Below the pieces are notes generated by a model that saw only the letters and a list, made by a program, of their open reading frames with translations, was not told the origin of the DNA and did not search any database. Below, one piece after another: positions 11,025 to 19,686 of a stretch of DNA of 38,992 nucleotides. The stretch covers positions 1 to 38,992 of the forward strand of contig CANDBT010000041.1 in the NCBI GenBank assembly GCA_947383005.1. Direction: 5' to 3'. The first letter of the stretch is position 1, and each line of letters starts with the position of its first letter. This DNA is from an uncultured bacterium (GTDB lineage: Bacteria; Bacillota; Clostridia; Lachnospirales; Lachnospiraceae). The position numbers and the translations under genes are program-made.

Positions 11025-11627
11025 TTATTTTTTTAATGCTATGTTTAAGGTAATGGATATTATGCTGGCGATAAAGGAACAGATAATCGCTTCGATAAGT
11101 CCCTGCAGGCCGACAAAGGCGATAACAAAGGCCAAAGGATTCGTAGTACCCAGATTATGAGTGAGCTCCTGAATGCAGTCTGTGCGGTAAAAGATTACTA
11201 CCAGGGAAGTCATAAAAAACAGGGTGTTGAGAAGAGGACAGCTTAAACTGGCAACAAAACAGGATGTTTTTCTGTTGATTTTCTTTGATATTTGAAAAAT
11301 TATTCCGCATAGAAATCCAGTCATGACTCTGGGTACTATGCAGGTAAAAAATACACCGATAGGGTTGATGGATAGAAGTATAGTCAGGAAAGAACCGGAA
11401 GTGAGGCATAAAATAAAACTGGTGATTCCAAATACGAGCCCGCAGAAAGCTCCGCTTTTAGGGCCGAGGATAATTGCTCCGACGGCTACAGGAACAGTAA
11501 GAAAAGTGATAGACAGGCCGGGAGTACGGAAATATCCTAAAGGGGTAAAGGACATGATGAGAATAATTGATGACATTAAGGCCAATTGTGCCATATGTCT
11601 GGTGCTGGTTACTGATTGTTGATTCAT
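11025..11627 (-). CDS. ECF transporter S component (vitamin-type uptake)
   Basis: This 200-aa, very hydrophobic protein has about six membrane spans. The segment TPLGYFRTPGLSITFLTVPV followed by AIILGPKSGAFCGLVFGITSF matches the PanT/RibU-like S-component family, which captures a vitamin and docks on a shared EcfAA'T energy module encoded elsewhere. I cannot fix the substrate; the PanT-like look suggests pantothenate, but related members carry other vitamins. AAGGAG precedes the ATG. It is a lone leftward gene whose 3' end abuts the oriC palindrome. A leader of about 208 nt with hairpins precedes it, which suggests RNA-level control. Confidence 0.8.
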   Translation of the reverse strand: MNQQSVTSTRHMAQLALMSSIILIMSFTPLGYFRTPGLSITFLTVPVAVGAIILGPKSGAFCGLVFGITSFILCLTSGSFLTILLSINPIGVFFTCIVPRVMTGFLCGIIFQISKKINRKTSCFVASLSCPLLNTLFFMTSLVVIFYRTDCIQELTHNLGTTNPLAFVIAFVGLQGLIEAIICSFIASIISITLNIALKK

Positions 11628-11835
11628 AATTCTCCTTTTTCGTCTGATAAAACGGCGCGAAGCGTCCCCTGTTTTTCAGACCTTTTATTTATTTGGGGAA
11701 TGCAGGCACAGAAGAAAGAAAATAAAACAGATGGTGATGGAGAGCAATAAATAGAGTTACTGCCTTCAGGTCAGTACTTTTGATATTCTGCAGTCATCCA
11801 TTTATCTATCTTTCTTTTATAATAAAATTATGCCT
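11628..11835 (-). promoter_or_regulatory. Long structured 5' leader of the ECF S-component gene
   Basis: From the predicted start near 11835 to the ATG there are about 208 nt with no gene. Two hairpins are seen: TACTG/CAGTA with inner CCT/AGG (11758-11776), and a long one with outer GTCTGA/TCAGAC and inner AAAAC/GTTTT (11642-11681) ending just before the ribosome site. No known riboswitch consensus was recognised by eye. Vitamin-transporter genes are often riboswitch-controlled, so a regulatory role is a reasonable inference. Confidence 0.45.
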
Positions 11836-11841
11836 TTGATG

Positions 11842-11870
11842 AATATATCATTTTTTATTGTTGATTGCAA
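11842..11870 (-). promoter_or_regulatory. Promoter of the ECF S-component gene
   Basis: Minus strand: TTGCAA (11865-11870), 17-nt spacer, TATATT (11842-11847). It lies back to back with the rpmH promoter; the two -35 boxes are 20 nt apart. Confidence 0.55.
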
Positions 11871-11890
11871 GAAATATCGGTAAAAAGTGC

Positions 11891-11919
11891 TTGACGTAAA
11901 GATTTGTTTTCTATATAAT
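11891..11919 (+). promoter_or_regulatory. rpmH promoter
   Basis: TTGACG (11891-11896), 17-nt spacer, TATAAT (11914-11919), preceded by AT-rich sequence. Transcription would begin near 11926, giving a leader of about 77 nt before rpmH. Confidence 0.8.
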
Positions 11920-12002
11920 TGAGAAGATGTTTAGTAAAATACGTCTTAATGCGGTAATCGTGTGTATTAGTGTATATTGATAGTAAGAGGAGGTGCAGGA
12001 AT

Positions 12003-12137
12003 ATGAAGATGACTTTTCAGCCAAAAAATAGACAGAGATCGAAAGTCCACGGCTTTAGAGCCAGAATGAGTACTCCAGGCGGGCGCAAGGTATTGGCAGC
12101 TAGAAGAGCAAAAGGCAGAGCAAGATTATCGGCTTGA
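12003..12137 (+). CDS. rpmH: 50S ribosomal protein L34
   Basis: This is a 44-aa, highly basic protein beginning [18 protein letters not shown] and ending [10 protein letters not shown], the invariant L34 layout. It is a structural protein of the large ribosomal subunit. GAGGAGG is placed just before the ATG. rpmH beside dnaA and ahead of rnpA is one of the most conserved bacterial gene orders. A strong intrinsic terminator follows nine bases after the stop, so most transcripts should end before rnpA, which fits the much higher need for L34. Confidence 0.97.
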   Translation: MKMTFQPKNRQRSKVHGFRARMSTPGGRKVLAARRAKGRARLSA

Positions 12138-12145
12138 TGAACTTA

Positions 12146-12172
12146 GGTCACAAGAAATTGTGGCCTTTTTTT
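12146..12172 (+). terminator. Intrinsic terminator or attenuator between rpmH and rnpA
   Basis: GGTCACAA (12146-12153), a GAAA loop, and TTGTGGCC (12158-12165) are followed by seven T. It probably lowers expression of rnpA and later genes relative to rpmH. Confidence 0.85.
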
Positions 12173-12285
12173 CTCTGTCTGATTTTTATGCTTTCTAGTA
12201 CTGCATAGGCAAATGATTGGTTGGTTTTGTGGGAATAACGGGAACATGTTGGCAAATCATTTGGCCCGCGGGTATAGGTGATAAA

Positions 12286-12636
12286 ATGAGAAGATTTCCG
12301 AGTATTAAAAAAAATTCTGATTTTCAGGCAGTATATCGGATGGGCATATCGCATGCTAACAGGCAGTTAGTGATGTATATAAGACAGAGTGGACAGAAAG
12401 GCAATCGAATTGGCATTTCTGTCAGTAAGAAAGTGGGAAACAGTGTAGTGAGGCATAGGATAGCCCGGCTGCTCAGAGAATGTTTCCGGTTAAACGATAG
12501 CGCATTAGAGACAGGATTGGACATCGTAGTGGTGGCCAGAGCCGCTGCAAAAGATTTGGATTATAAAACTATTGAACATGCATATTTGCATCTTTGCGGG
12601 CTGCATAACATTTTAAAGGAATCGAAGTGGGAATAG
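12286..12636 (+). CDS. rnpA: Ribonuclease P protein component
   Basis: This basic 116-aa protein cofactor works with the RnpB RNA to cut 5' leaders from pre-tRNA. It starts [20 protein letters not shown], and the RNR-type signature appears as [18 protein letters not shown]. The ATG at 12286 fits the family N-terminus and has a weak GGTGA upstream; an in-frame start 23 codons earlier adds sequence foreign to the family. Order rpmH-rnpA-yidD-yidC is standard, and yidD follows after 16 nt. Confidence 0.95.
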   Translation: MRRFPSIKKNSDFQAVYRMGISHANRQLVMYIRQSGQKGNRIGISVSKKVGNSVVRHRIARLLRECFRLNDSALETGLDIVVVARAAAKDLDYKTIEHAYLHLCGLHNILKESKWE

Positions 12637-12652
12637 AGGGGTAAATGAATTT

Positions 12653-12868
12653 ATGCTCAGAAAATCTTTGATTATGATGATACGTGGTTATCAGATATTT
12701 TTATCCCCTTTAAAAGTGAATATCCACTGTATTTACACGCCTACGTGTTCTCAATACGCCATTGAGGCACTGACAAAGTATGGCGTGGTGAAAGGATTAT
12801 GGTTGTCTATAAGGAGGATACTTCGGTGCCACCCATGGGCTAAGGGCGGTTATGATCCAGTTCCGTAA
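12653..12868 (+). CDS. yidD: Membrane protein insertion efficiency factor YidD
   Basis: This 71-aa protein of the YidD family (UPF0161) assists YidC-dependent insertion. Family hallmarks are the membrane-associated N-terminal amphipathic helix ([12 protein letters not shown]), the cysteine segment [13 protein letters not shown] and the C-terminal [17 protein letters not shown]. It sits between rnpA and yidC, 19 nt before the yidC start, which is its usual place. Confidence 0.95.
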   Translation: MLRKSLIMMIRGYQIFLSPLKVNIHCIYTPTCSQYAIEALTKYGVVKGLWLSIRRILRCHPWAKGGYDPVP

Positions 12869-12887
12869 CGTATGAGGAGGTAGCAGA

Positions 12888-14207
12888 TTGGATTACTTAG
12901 TGTTGACAAAGACCAGCGGCATTATTTTAGGGCCTGTGTCGCAGATTTTAGGATTTATTATGGATTTGCTTTTTCGTTTTACTAGTTCTTTTGGTGTAAT
13001 GAATATTGGCCTATGTATTATTTTGTTCACGTTAGTTGTAAAAGTGCTTATGTTTCCTCTGACAATTAAACAGCAAAAATCTTCCAAGCTGATGTCGGTG
13101 ATGCAGCCGGAGCTTATGGCTATTCAAAATAAGTATAAGGGTAAAACGGATAATGAATCCATGATGAAAATGAAAGTGGAGACGGATGCGGTTTATCAAA
13201 AATATGGCACTTCTATGACCGGTGGTTGTCTGCAGCTTGTGATTCAGCTTCCGATTCTGCTTGCTCTGTATCGGGTAATTTATAATATTCCTGCTTATGT
13301 AAGTTCAGTAAAAGCTTATTTTATGGAAGTGGTTTTTGCTGTCGCCAGTGTGAGCAGCGTGGCTGATCTTAAGGAAGGCGCGGCTTCGTCTTTGCTGCAA
13401 TTTGCGACGGATCATGGAGTAACGCTGACGGGGATGAATGCTATTGGCGATTTAACCGGTGTTGCCGGCGAAGCCCTTGGCAATAAGATGGTAGATATTC
13501 TTTATAAACTCAATCCGGCTCAATGGACGGAATTGGAAACTGCTTTCAGCAACGCTTCCGCAGTGATTGCGAAAAATTCGGCAGCTATTGAAAGTATGAA
13601 TGCTTTTTTTGGCATAAATTTAACTACTACTCCCTGGCAGGGTGGAATGCCTAATATAGGATGGGTAATTCCTATTCTGGCCGGATTGAGTCAGTGGCTT
13701 AGTACTAAATTGATGATGTCTAATCAGCCTCAGCAAGATGAAAACAGTACCAGTGCTCAAATGATGAAACAGATGAATGTGATGATGCCTTTAATGTCGG
13801 TATTTTTCTGTTTTACTTTCCCGGCTGCTATTGGTATTTACTGGGTGGCTAGCAGTGTATTTCAGATTATTCAGCAGATGATTGTTAATGCTTATTTGAA
13901 AAATGTTGACATTGATGAAATGGTTCGTAAAAATATGGAGAAGGCCAATGCAAAAAGAGAAAAGAAAGGTCTTCCTCCTCAAAAAATCACACAGAATGTT
14001 TCGGCAAATGTGAAAAATATGCAGGAAGCTGCTCAGCGTGAAGAACAGCGCCGTAATCAAAAGCTGGAGAAAACAAAACAACAGGTAAAAGAATCTACAG
14101 AATACTATAATATGAACGCTGAACCGGGAAGTTTGGCAGCTAAGGCTGCAATGGTTGCAAAATACAATGAAAAGCAAGCTAAACGTAATGAGAAACGTGG
14201 TAAGTAA
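12888..14207 (+). CDS. yidC: Membrane protein insertase YidC
   Basis: This is the Oxa1/Alb3/YidC insertase, 439 aa, which inserts and folds membrane proteins alone or with Sec. The start is TTG at 12888 with GAGGAGG 7 nt upstream. Spans are seen at about 10-30, 38-60 (IGLCIILFTLVVKVLMFPLT) and 110-130, with two more near 260-280 and 295-325. The family motif GGCLQLVIQLPILLALYRVI is present. An extracellular loop of roughly 120 residues (about 145-260) is longer than in Bacillus SpoIIIJ. The C-terminal tail is long, lysine-rich and probably ribosome-binding. jag follows after 18 nt. Confidence 0.95.
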   Translation: MDYLVLTKTSGIILGPVSQILGFIMDLLFRFTSSFGVMNIGLCIILFTLVVKVLMFPLTIKQQKSSKLMSVMQPELMAIQNKYKGKTDNESMMKMKVETDAVYQKYGTSMTGGCLQLVIQLPILLALYRVIYNIPAYVSSVKAYFMEVVFAVASVSSVADLKEGAASSLLQFATDHGVTLTGMNAIGDLTGVAGEALGNKMVDILYKLNPAQWTELETAFSNASAVIAKNSAAIESMNAFFGINLTTTPWQGGMPNIGWVIPILAGLSQWLSTKLMMSNQPQQDENSTSAQMMKQMNVMMPLMSVFFCFTFPAAIGIYWVASSVFQIIQQMIVNAYLKNVDIDEMVRKNMEKANAKREKKGLPPQKITQNVSANVKNMQEAAQREEQRRNQKLEKTKQQVKESTEYYNMNAEPGSLAAKAAMVAKYNEKQAKRNEKRGK

Positions 14208-14225
14208 GCAGGAGGGGATACAAAA

Positions 14226-15353
14226 ATGGATATGATTACCATTTCGGCAAAAACATTGGATGAGGCGATTACTAAGGCGTTGTTGGAGCTTCAGACTACC
14301 AGTGATCATTTGCATTATGAAATTGTGCAAAAGGAAAGTGGTGGTTTTCTCGGAATTTTTGGCAGTAAGCCTTGCGTAATACGTGCTCGTGTTATGGGGG
14401 AGAAAGAAGAACAGGAGATCAAAAGAAAGAGAGCGGAAAAAGAAAAAGCAGAGAGAGAAGCAGCAGAAAAAGAAAAAAGAAAAAAGGCAGAGGAAGAAAG
14501 AAAAGCTGAAGCAGCAAAAAAAACCGAATTAGAGAGAAAAACTGAAATAGCAAAAAAGGCCGAGGTGGAAAAAAAGAATGAACTCGATAAGAAAGCGCCA
14601 TTAAAGCCATCTCCATCAGAAAAAGTGTCAAAAAGAAATTATGAACAAAGGGAGTTTAATAACAGAAGAAAACATGAAAAGAGAGATGCTTCCCGTTATG
14701 AGAAACGGGAGATAGACGGAAAACCGGAGAGGGAAGTGAAAGTACGTCAAGAAGTTAAGATGGATGAAGAAGTAGTTCAGAAAAAGGCAAAAGATTTTTT
14801 GGAACAGGTTTTCCGTTCTATGGATATAGAAGTTTCTATTGAGACAAAAATAAATGCCGAAGAGGGTGAACTGCAGATTATTATGACCGGGGAAGGTATG
14901 GGAATTCTTATTGGGAAACGTGGTCAGACTCTGGATTCTTTGCAATATCTGGTAAGCCTGGTGGTTAATAAGGAAACGGAAGGATATTTGAGGGTCAAAC
15001 TGGATACGGAAAATTATCGGGAAAGACGTAAAGAAACTTTGGAGGTTTTAGCCAGGAATATTTCTTATAAAGTGAAACGGACTAAACATCCTGTTGCTTT
15101 AGAGCCAATGAATCCTTATGAGAGGCGAATTATTCATTCAGCTCTTCAAAATGATCGTTATGTAGTTACAAGAAGTGAGGGAGAAGATCCTTACCGTCAT
15201 GTTGTGATTTCTTTGAAGAGAGAGAATTATGGAGGAAGAAAAGACAGATATTCTCGCAGAGATAACCGGGATCGGGATAATCGAAATCGCGACGGACAGG
15301 TAGCGAATGTGGCAGATGATGTAATAGAAAAGAATGAAGCTGGAGAAGATTAA
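14226..15353 (+). CDS. jag: RNA-binding protein Jag/KhpB
   Basis: This 375-aa cytoplasmic RNA-binding protein is found next to yidC in Firmicutes; in streptococci its homolog KhpB/EloR works with KhpA in elongation and division. The order is a Jag_N domain (about 1-55, with GGFLGIFGSKP), a highly charged Lys/Glu-rich linker (about 58-185), a KH domain with the GKRG loop (GILIGKRGQTLDSLQ) and an R3H domain (NPYERRIIHSALQ). The linker is much longer than in Bacillus and makes up about a third of the protein. A strong terminator follows the stop. Confidence 0.93.
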   Translation: MDMITISAKTLDEAITKALLELQTTSDHLHYEIVQKESGGFLGIFGSKPCVIRARVMGEKEEQEIKRKRAEKEKAEREAAEKEKRKKAEEERKAEAAKKTELERKTEIAKKAEVEKKNELDKKAPLKPSPSEKVSKRNYEQREFNNRRKHEKRDASRYEKREIDGKPEREVKVRQEVKMDEEVVQKKAKDFLEQVFRSMDIEVSIETKINAEEGELQIIMTGEGMGILIGKRGQTLDSLQYLVSLVVNKETEGYLRVKLDTENYRERRKETLEVLARNISYKVKRTKHPVALEPMNPYERRIIHSALQNDRYVVTRSEGEDPYRHVVISLKRENYGGRKDRYSRRDNRDRDNRNRDGQVANVADDVIEKNEAGED

Positions 15354-15370
15354 ATAACATAAGTCATAAG

Positions 15371-15413
15371 GCGTCTGGTAGTGGTTTAACCACCGCCGGG
15401 CGTTTTCTTTTTT
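15371..15413 (+). terminator. Intrinsic terminator after jag
   Basis: CGTCTGGTAGTGG pairs with CCACCGCCGGGCG (with G-T pairs) around a TTTAA loop, followed by a T-rich tract. It closes the rpmH-to-jag group and lies before mnmE. Confidence 0.85.
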
Positions 15414-15447
15414 CAGATTAAATTTTGATTTAGGGAGAGAACGGACA

Positions 15448-16833
15448 ATGAGCGGAATAATTACGGATACTATAGCAGCAATAGCCACACCTCCTGGGAA
15501 TGCAGGAATAGGTATAATACGAGTCAGTGGTGATGAAGCGGTTGCTATTGTAAATAAATTATTTTATGGCAAGAAAAAGAATATTGATTTGTTTACTGTT
15601 CCTTCTCATCTGTTAAATTATGGAACAATTCAGGATGGTGACGAATTGTTGGATGAGGTATTAGTTGCTGTTATGCGTGGCCCACATAGTTATACGGCGG
15701 AAGATACAGTGGAAATCAATTGCCATGGTGGTTTTCTGGTAACAAGAAAAATTCTGGAGACAGTGATTAAATATGGCGCCAGGCCGGCAGAGCCAGGAGA
15801 GTTTACTAAGAGAGCTTTTTTACATGGCCGAATAGATTTGTCTCAAGCTGAGGCTGTAATGGATTTGATTCATGCTCAAAATGAATATGCGGTTAAAAGT
15901 TCTGCTCTCCAGTTAAAGGGTTCGGTATCTCGTAAGGTAAAAAAAATGAGGGAAGAAATTTTGTATGAACTTGCTTATATCGAATCGGCGTTGGATGATC
16001 CGGAGCATATTTCTCTTGACGGATATGAAGAATCCCTGTTAGAAGTTTTGAAGCCAATGATTTTTCAGTTAGAAAAAATGATTTCTTCGGCTGATCAAGG
16101 AAAGATTATTTCAGAAGGAATCAGGACAGTGATTTTAGGTAAGCCCAACGCAGGGAAATCTTCTTTGCTTAATGTGCTTCTGGGAGAAGAGAGAGCGATT
16201 GTAACCGATATTGCCGGAACTACGCGGGATGTATTAGAAGAGCATATTTGCCTGGGAGGGATTCATTTGAACATTATGGACACAGCCGGGATAAGAGAAA
16301 CTAAAGACAAAGTGGAACAAATCGGTGTGTCACGAGCAAAAGATGCAGCAGATGCAGCAGATTTGATTTTATATGTGGTAGACGGATCTTGTCCTTTGAA
16401 CGATGACGATGAAATGATTATCAAGATAATCCAGGATAAGAAAGCGGTGGTGCTTCTTAACAAAACGGATTTACGGTTAAAGGTAAAAGAACAGGAGTTG
16501 GAAGAAAAGACAGGACACACGATAATCTCTGTATCGGCAAAGGAAGAAACCGGAGTAGATAATTTAGAAAAGGCTATTCGGGATATGTTTCTTGCGGGGG
16601 AGATTAATTTTAACGATCAATTGATCATTACTAATGTGCGCCATAAAGCAGCGTTGATGAGTTGCAAGGAAAGCTTGAATATGGTAATAAGCAGTATTGA
16701 GTCGGGAATGCCGGAAGATTTTTTGACGATTGATCTTATGGATGCTTATAAGTATTTAGGAAGCATTATTGGGGAAGCAGTAGAAGATGATTTAGTTGAT
16801 AAAATATTCGAAAAATTTTGTATGGGAAAATGA
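15448..16833 (+). CDS. mnmE: tRNA modification GTPase MnmE
   Basis: This 461-aa GTPase works with MnmG to add the (carboxymethyl)aminomethyl group to U34 of certain tRNAs. The N-terminal tetrahydrofolate-binding domain has the IAAIATPPGNAGIGIIRVSG start. An inserted G domain carries G1 GKPNAGKSS, G2 DIAGTTRD, G3 DTAG and G4 NKTD. The C-terminal helical domain ends in the essential FCMGK (family C-I/L/M-GK), so the catalytic Cys is present. mnmG follows 92 nt downstream. Confidence 0.97.
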   Translation: MSGIITDTIAAIATPPGNAGIGIIRVSGDEAVAIVNKLFYGKKKNIDLFTVPSHLLNYGTIQDGDELLDEVLVAVMRGPHSYTAEDTVEINCHGGFLVTRKILETVIKYGARPAEPGEFTKRAFLHGRIDLSQAEAVMDLIHAQNEYAVKSSALQLKGSVSRKVKKMREEILYELAYIESALDDPEHISLDGYEESLLEVLKPMIFQLEKMISSADQGKIISEGIRTVILGKPNAGKSSLLNVLLGEERAIVTDIAGTTRDVLEEHICLGGIHLNIMDTAGIRETKDKVEQIGVSRAKDAADAADLILYVVDGSCPLNDDDEMIIKIIQDKKAVVLLNKTDLRLKVKEQELEEKTGHTIISVSAKEETGVDNLEKAIRDMFLAGEINFNDQLIITNVRHKAALMSCKESLNMVISSIESGMPEDFLTIDLMDAYKYLGSIIGEAVEDDLVDKIFEKFCMGK

Positions 16834-16925
16834 CGTAACAGTTCAAACTGTAGAGAATTTATATTAGATTTCATTTATAACGGATGAATTGTTGTAAAAT
16901 GACAGATAAGGAAAGAGAATAATTT

Positions 16926-18806
16926 ATGCCGTATTTAGAAGAAAAATATGATGTGGTGGTCGTAGGAGCCGGACATGCAGGTTGTGAAGCGGCTTTGGCT
17001 TGTGCCAGATTGGGATTGGAGACGATAGTGTTTACTGTCAGCATTGACAGTATTGCTCTGATGCCTTGCAATCCAAATATCGGCGGCAGTTCCAAAGGAC
17101 ATTTGGTGAGAGAATTGGATGCCTTGGGCGGAGAAATGGGAAAAAATATTGATAAGACTTTTATTCAGTCAAAAATGTTAAATGAATCCAAGGGTCCGGC
17201 AGTACATTCTTTACGAGCTCAGGCTGATAAACAAGATTATAGCCGCCAAATGAGGCGTACCTTGGAAAATACCGATTGTCTGACTATTCGACAGGCTGAA
17301 GTGTCGGAGATTTTGGTGGAAGAGCAGCAAATTGTCGGAGTAAAAACCTGTTCTGGCGCGGTATATCATGCCAAAGCGGTAGTATTGGCTACCGGAACTT
17401 ATTTAAAAGCTCGTTGTATTTATGGAGATGTGAGTAATCCAACAGGTCCTAATGGTTTGCAGGCTGCTAATCATTTGACCGATTCATTAATTAAACAGGG
17501 AATTGAGATGTTTCGTTTTAAGACAGGAACTCCGGCTCGCGTAGATAAAAGAAGTATTGATTTTTCAAAAATGGAGGAGCAGTTAGGGGATCGCCAGGTA
17601 GTACCTTTTTCTTTTTCTACTGATCCTGAATCTATTCAGAAAGAGCAAGTTTCTTGTTGGCTGACTTATACTAATTCGGAAACTCATAGAATTATTCGGG
17701 AAAATTTGGATCGCTCTCCTTTGTATTCAGGAGTTATTGAAGGAACGGGACCACGATATTGTCCTTCTATCGAGGATAAAGTAGTGAAATTTCCCGATAA
17801 AGAAAGGCATCAGGTATTTATTGAACCGGAGGGATTATATACAAATGAAATGTATTTAAGCGGAATGTCCAGTTCGCTTCCCGAAGATGTTCAATATGCG
17901 ATGTATCGTACCGTACCCGGGCTGGAAAAGGTAAAAATAGTCAGAAATGCCTATGCTATTGAATATGATTGTATCAATTCCCGTCAGCTTTTGCCTTCTT
18001 TAGAGTTTAGGAAGATTAAAGGTTTATTCAGCGGCGGACAATTTAATGGAAGTTCTGGTTATGAAGAAGCGGCTGTACAGGGATTTATGGCAGGGGTTAA
18101 TGCAGCCAGGAAAATTTTAGGAAAAGATCCGATTATATTGGATCGTTCACAGGCATATATTGGTGTTTTGATTGATGATTTAGTGACGAAAGAGAATCAT
18201 GAGCCATATCGGATGATGACTTCCCGGGCAGAATATCGTCTGCTTCTTCGTCAGGATAATGCAGACTTGCGTTTACGTAAAATCGGTTATGAAATTGGCT
18301 TGGTGGATGAAGAATTGTATGCTCAAGTACAGAAAAAAGAGCAGGATATAGAAAGAGAGATAAAACGTTTGGAAAAAACGTCCGTCGGAGCTTCGCCTCA
18401 AGTACAAGAGTTCTTGAAATGTCATGGTAGTATGCCGTTAAAAACAGGATCTACATTGGCAGAACTTATTCGTCGTCCGGAATTGAATTATTTTTTGCTA
18501 AAGGAGATTGATGAGAACAGGCCGGAATTACCGACAGATACGGCTGAACAGGTTGACATAAATATAAAATACGAAGGATATATAAAACGACAGCAACAGC
18601 AGGTGGCTCAATTTAAAAAATTAGAAAGTAAAAAGCTTTCTCCTGATTTTGATTATCAGTTGGTAAAAAGTTTACGTCGGGAGGCGGTTCAGAAGCTGAA
18701 TATTTACAAACCGTTTTCAATTGGTCAAGCTTCCCGAATTTCTGGAGTGTCGCCAGCAGATATCTCCGTGCTTTTAGTATATTTGGAGCAGCATCATGAA
18801 AAGTAG
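16926..18806 (+). CDS. mnmG: tRNA uridine-5-carboxymethylaminomethyl modification enzyme MnmG
   Basis: This is the FAD/NADH-dependent partner of MnmE in wobble-uridine modification, with 626 aa. The N-terminal dinucleotide-binding motif is [13 protein letters not shown] (about 11-23). Family stretches include [35 protein letters not shown] and [20 protein letters not shown], and the C-terminal GidA-associated helical domain with [15 protein letters not shown] is intact. Length is normal. rsmG begins about 40 nt later. Confidence 0.97.
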   Translation: MPYLEEKYDVVVVGAGHAGCEAALACARLGLETIVFTVSIDSIALMPCNPNIGGSSKGHLVRELDALGGEMGKNIDKTFIQSKMLNESKGPAVHSLRAQADKQDYSRQMRRTLENTDCLTIRQAEVSEILVEEQQIVGVKTCSGAVYHAKAVVLATGTYLKARCIYGDVSNPTGPNGLQAANHLTDSLIKQGIEMFRFKTGTPARVDKRSIDFSKMEEQLGDRQVVPFSFSTDPESIQKEQVSCWLTYTNSETHRIIRENLDRSPLYSGVIEGTGPRYCPSIEDKVVKFPDKERHQVFIEPEGLYTNEMYLSGMSSSLPEDVQYAMYRTVPGLEKVKIVRNAYAIEYDCINSRQLLPSLEFRKIKGLFSGGQFNGSSGYEEAAVQGFMAGVNAARKILGKDPIILDRSQAYIGVLIDDLVTKENHEPYRMMTSRAEYRLLLRQDNADLRLRKIGYEIGLVDEELYAQVQKKEQDIEREIKRLEKTSVGASPQVQEFLKCHGSMPLKTGSTLAELIRRPELNYFLLKEIDENRPELPTDTAEQVDINIKYEGYIKRQQQQVAQFKKLESKKLSPDFDYQLVKSLRREAVQKLNIYKPFSIGQASRISGVSPADISVLLVYLEQHHEK

Positions 18807-18851
18807 CTTGGGTAGAAAAGCAGTTAAGTAGTTTAGGAGTCAGTGAAAAGT

Positions 18852-19595
18852 ATGAGAGAAGAGATGTATCACGATTTTGTAAATAGAATGCAGTCTGGCT
18901 TGAAAGAGTTAAAAGTGAATTTATCGGAAAATCAAATGGAGCAGTTCTATCAATATTATCAATGGCTGATGGAGCGGAATACAGTAATGAATCTGACAGC
19001 GATCACAGAAATGGATGAAGTAATTGATAAACATTTTATTGATAGTTTATCTTTGATAAAAGTGGTAAAAGATTTGCCTCAATCCAAATTAAAAATTATT
19101 GATGTGGGTACTGGTGCCGGATTTCCGGGGATTCCTTTAAAAATTGCTTTTCCGCAGCTTTCTTTTACGATGTTGGATTCTTTAAATAAGAGAATTGAGT
19201 TTTTACGGGAAATGATTCAACGATTAAACCTTAAGGAGATTCAGACAATTCATGGAAGGGCGGAAGATTACGGAAAAAATCCTGAATATCGTGAACATTA
19301 TGATATTTGTGTGTCGCGCGCGGTTGCTCATTTATCCTCTCTGTCAGAATATTGCATACCTTTTGTGAAGATAGAAGGAAAGTTCATTGCTTATAAATCG
19401 GATAAAATAGAAGAGGAATTGGCAAGGGGAAAGAAAGCAATATATGAACTGGGGGGAGAACTAGAAAAAATAGAAAAGTTTTCTTTGGCTGATAATGAGA
19501 TAAATCGTACTTTAGTAATTATTGGCAAAAGAAAGAAAACAAATAAAAAATATCCTCGAAGAGCAGGGATTCCATCAAAAGAACCGATAAAATGA
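18852..19595 (+). CDS. rsmG: 16S rRNA (guanine-N7)-methyltransferase RsmG
   Basis: This SAM-dependent enzyme methylates G527 (E. coli numbering) of 16S rRNA. The SAM motif IIDVGTGAGFPGIPLKI and the downstream VSRAVAHLSSLSEYC are characteristic. The start is uncertain: a GTG at 18843 is too close to the AGGAG at 18835-18839, the ATG at 18852 is 12 nt away, and an ATG at 18864 best matches Bacillus length. I use 18852 (247 aa). It is the last gene of the mnmE-mnmG-rsmG group; a promoter for the next gene lies just after the stop. Confidence 0.93.
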   Translation: MREEMYHDFVNRMQSGLKELKVNLSENQMEQFYQYYQWLMERNTVMNLTAITEMDEVIDKHFIDSLSLIKVVKDLPQSKLKIIDVGTGAGFPGIPLKIAFPQLSFTMLDSLNKRIEFLREMIQRLNLKEIQTIHGRAEDYGKNPEYREHYDICVSRAVAHLSSLSEYCIPFVKIEGKFIAYKSDKIEEELARGKKAIYELGGELEKIEKFSLADNEINRTLVIIGKRKKTNKKYPRRAGIPSKEPIK

Positions 19596-19605
19596 ATTAT
19601 TTTCA

Positions 19606-19634
19606 TTGTAACAAATGATGGTTTGTATTATACT
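19606..19634 (+). promoter_or_regulatory. Promoter of the alpha/beta-hydrolase-like gene
   Basis: TTGTAA (19606-19611), 17-nt spacer, TATACT (19629-19634). It starts just after the rsmG stop and 53 nt upstream of the next start codon. Confidence 0.6.
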
Positions 19635-19686
19635 TAATTTATAAATAAGAGTATTGAATAGTTACCATTTTCTTTGGGAGGTATTG

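Noticed and set aside
12217-12285. N-terminal extension of rnpA
   Set aside because: The extra 23 residues are foreign to the family and have no ribosome site.
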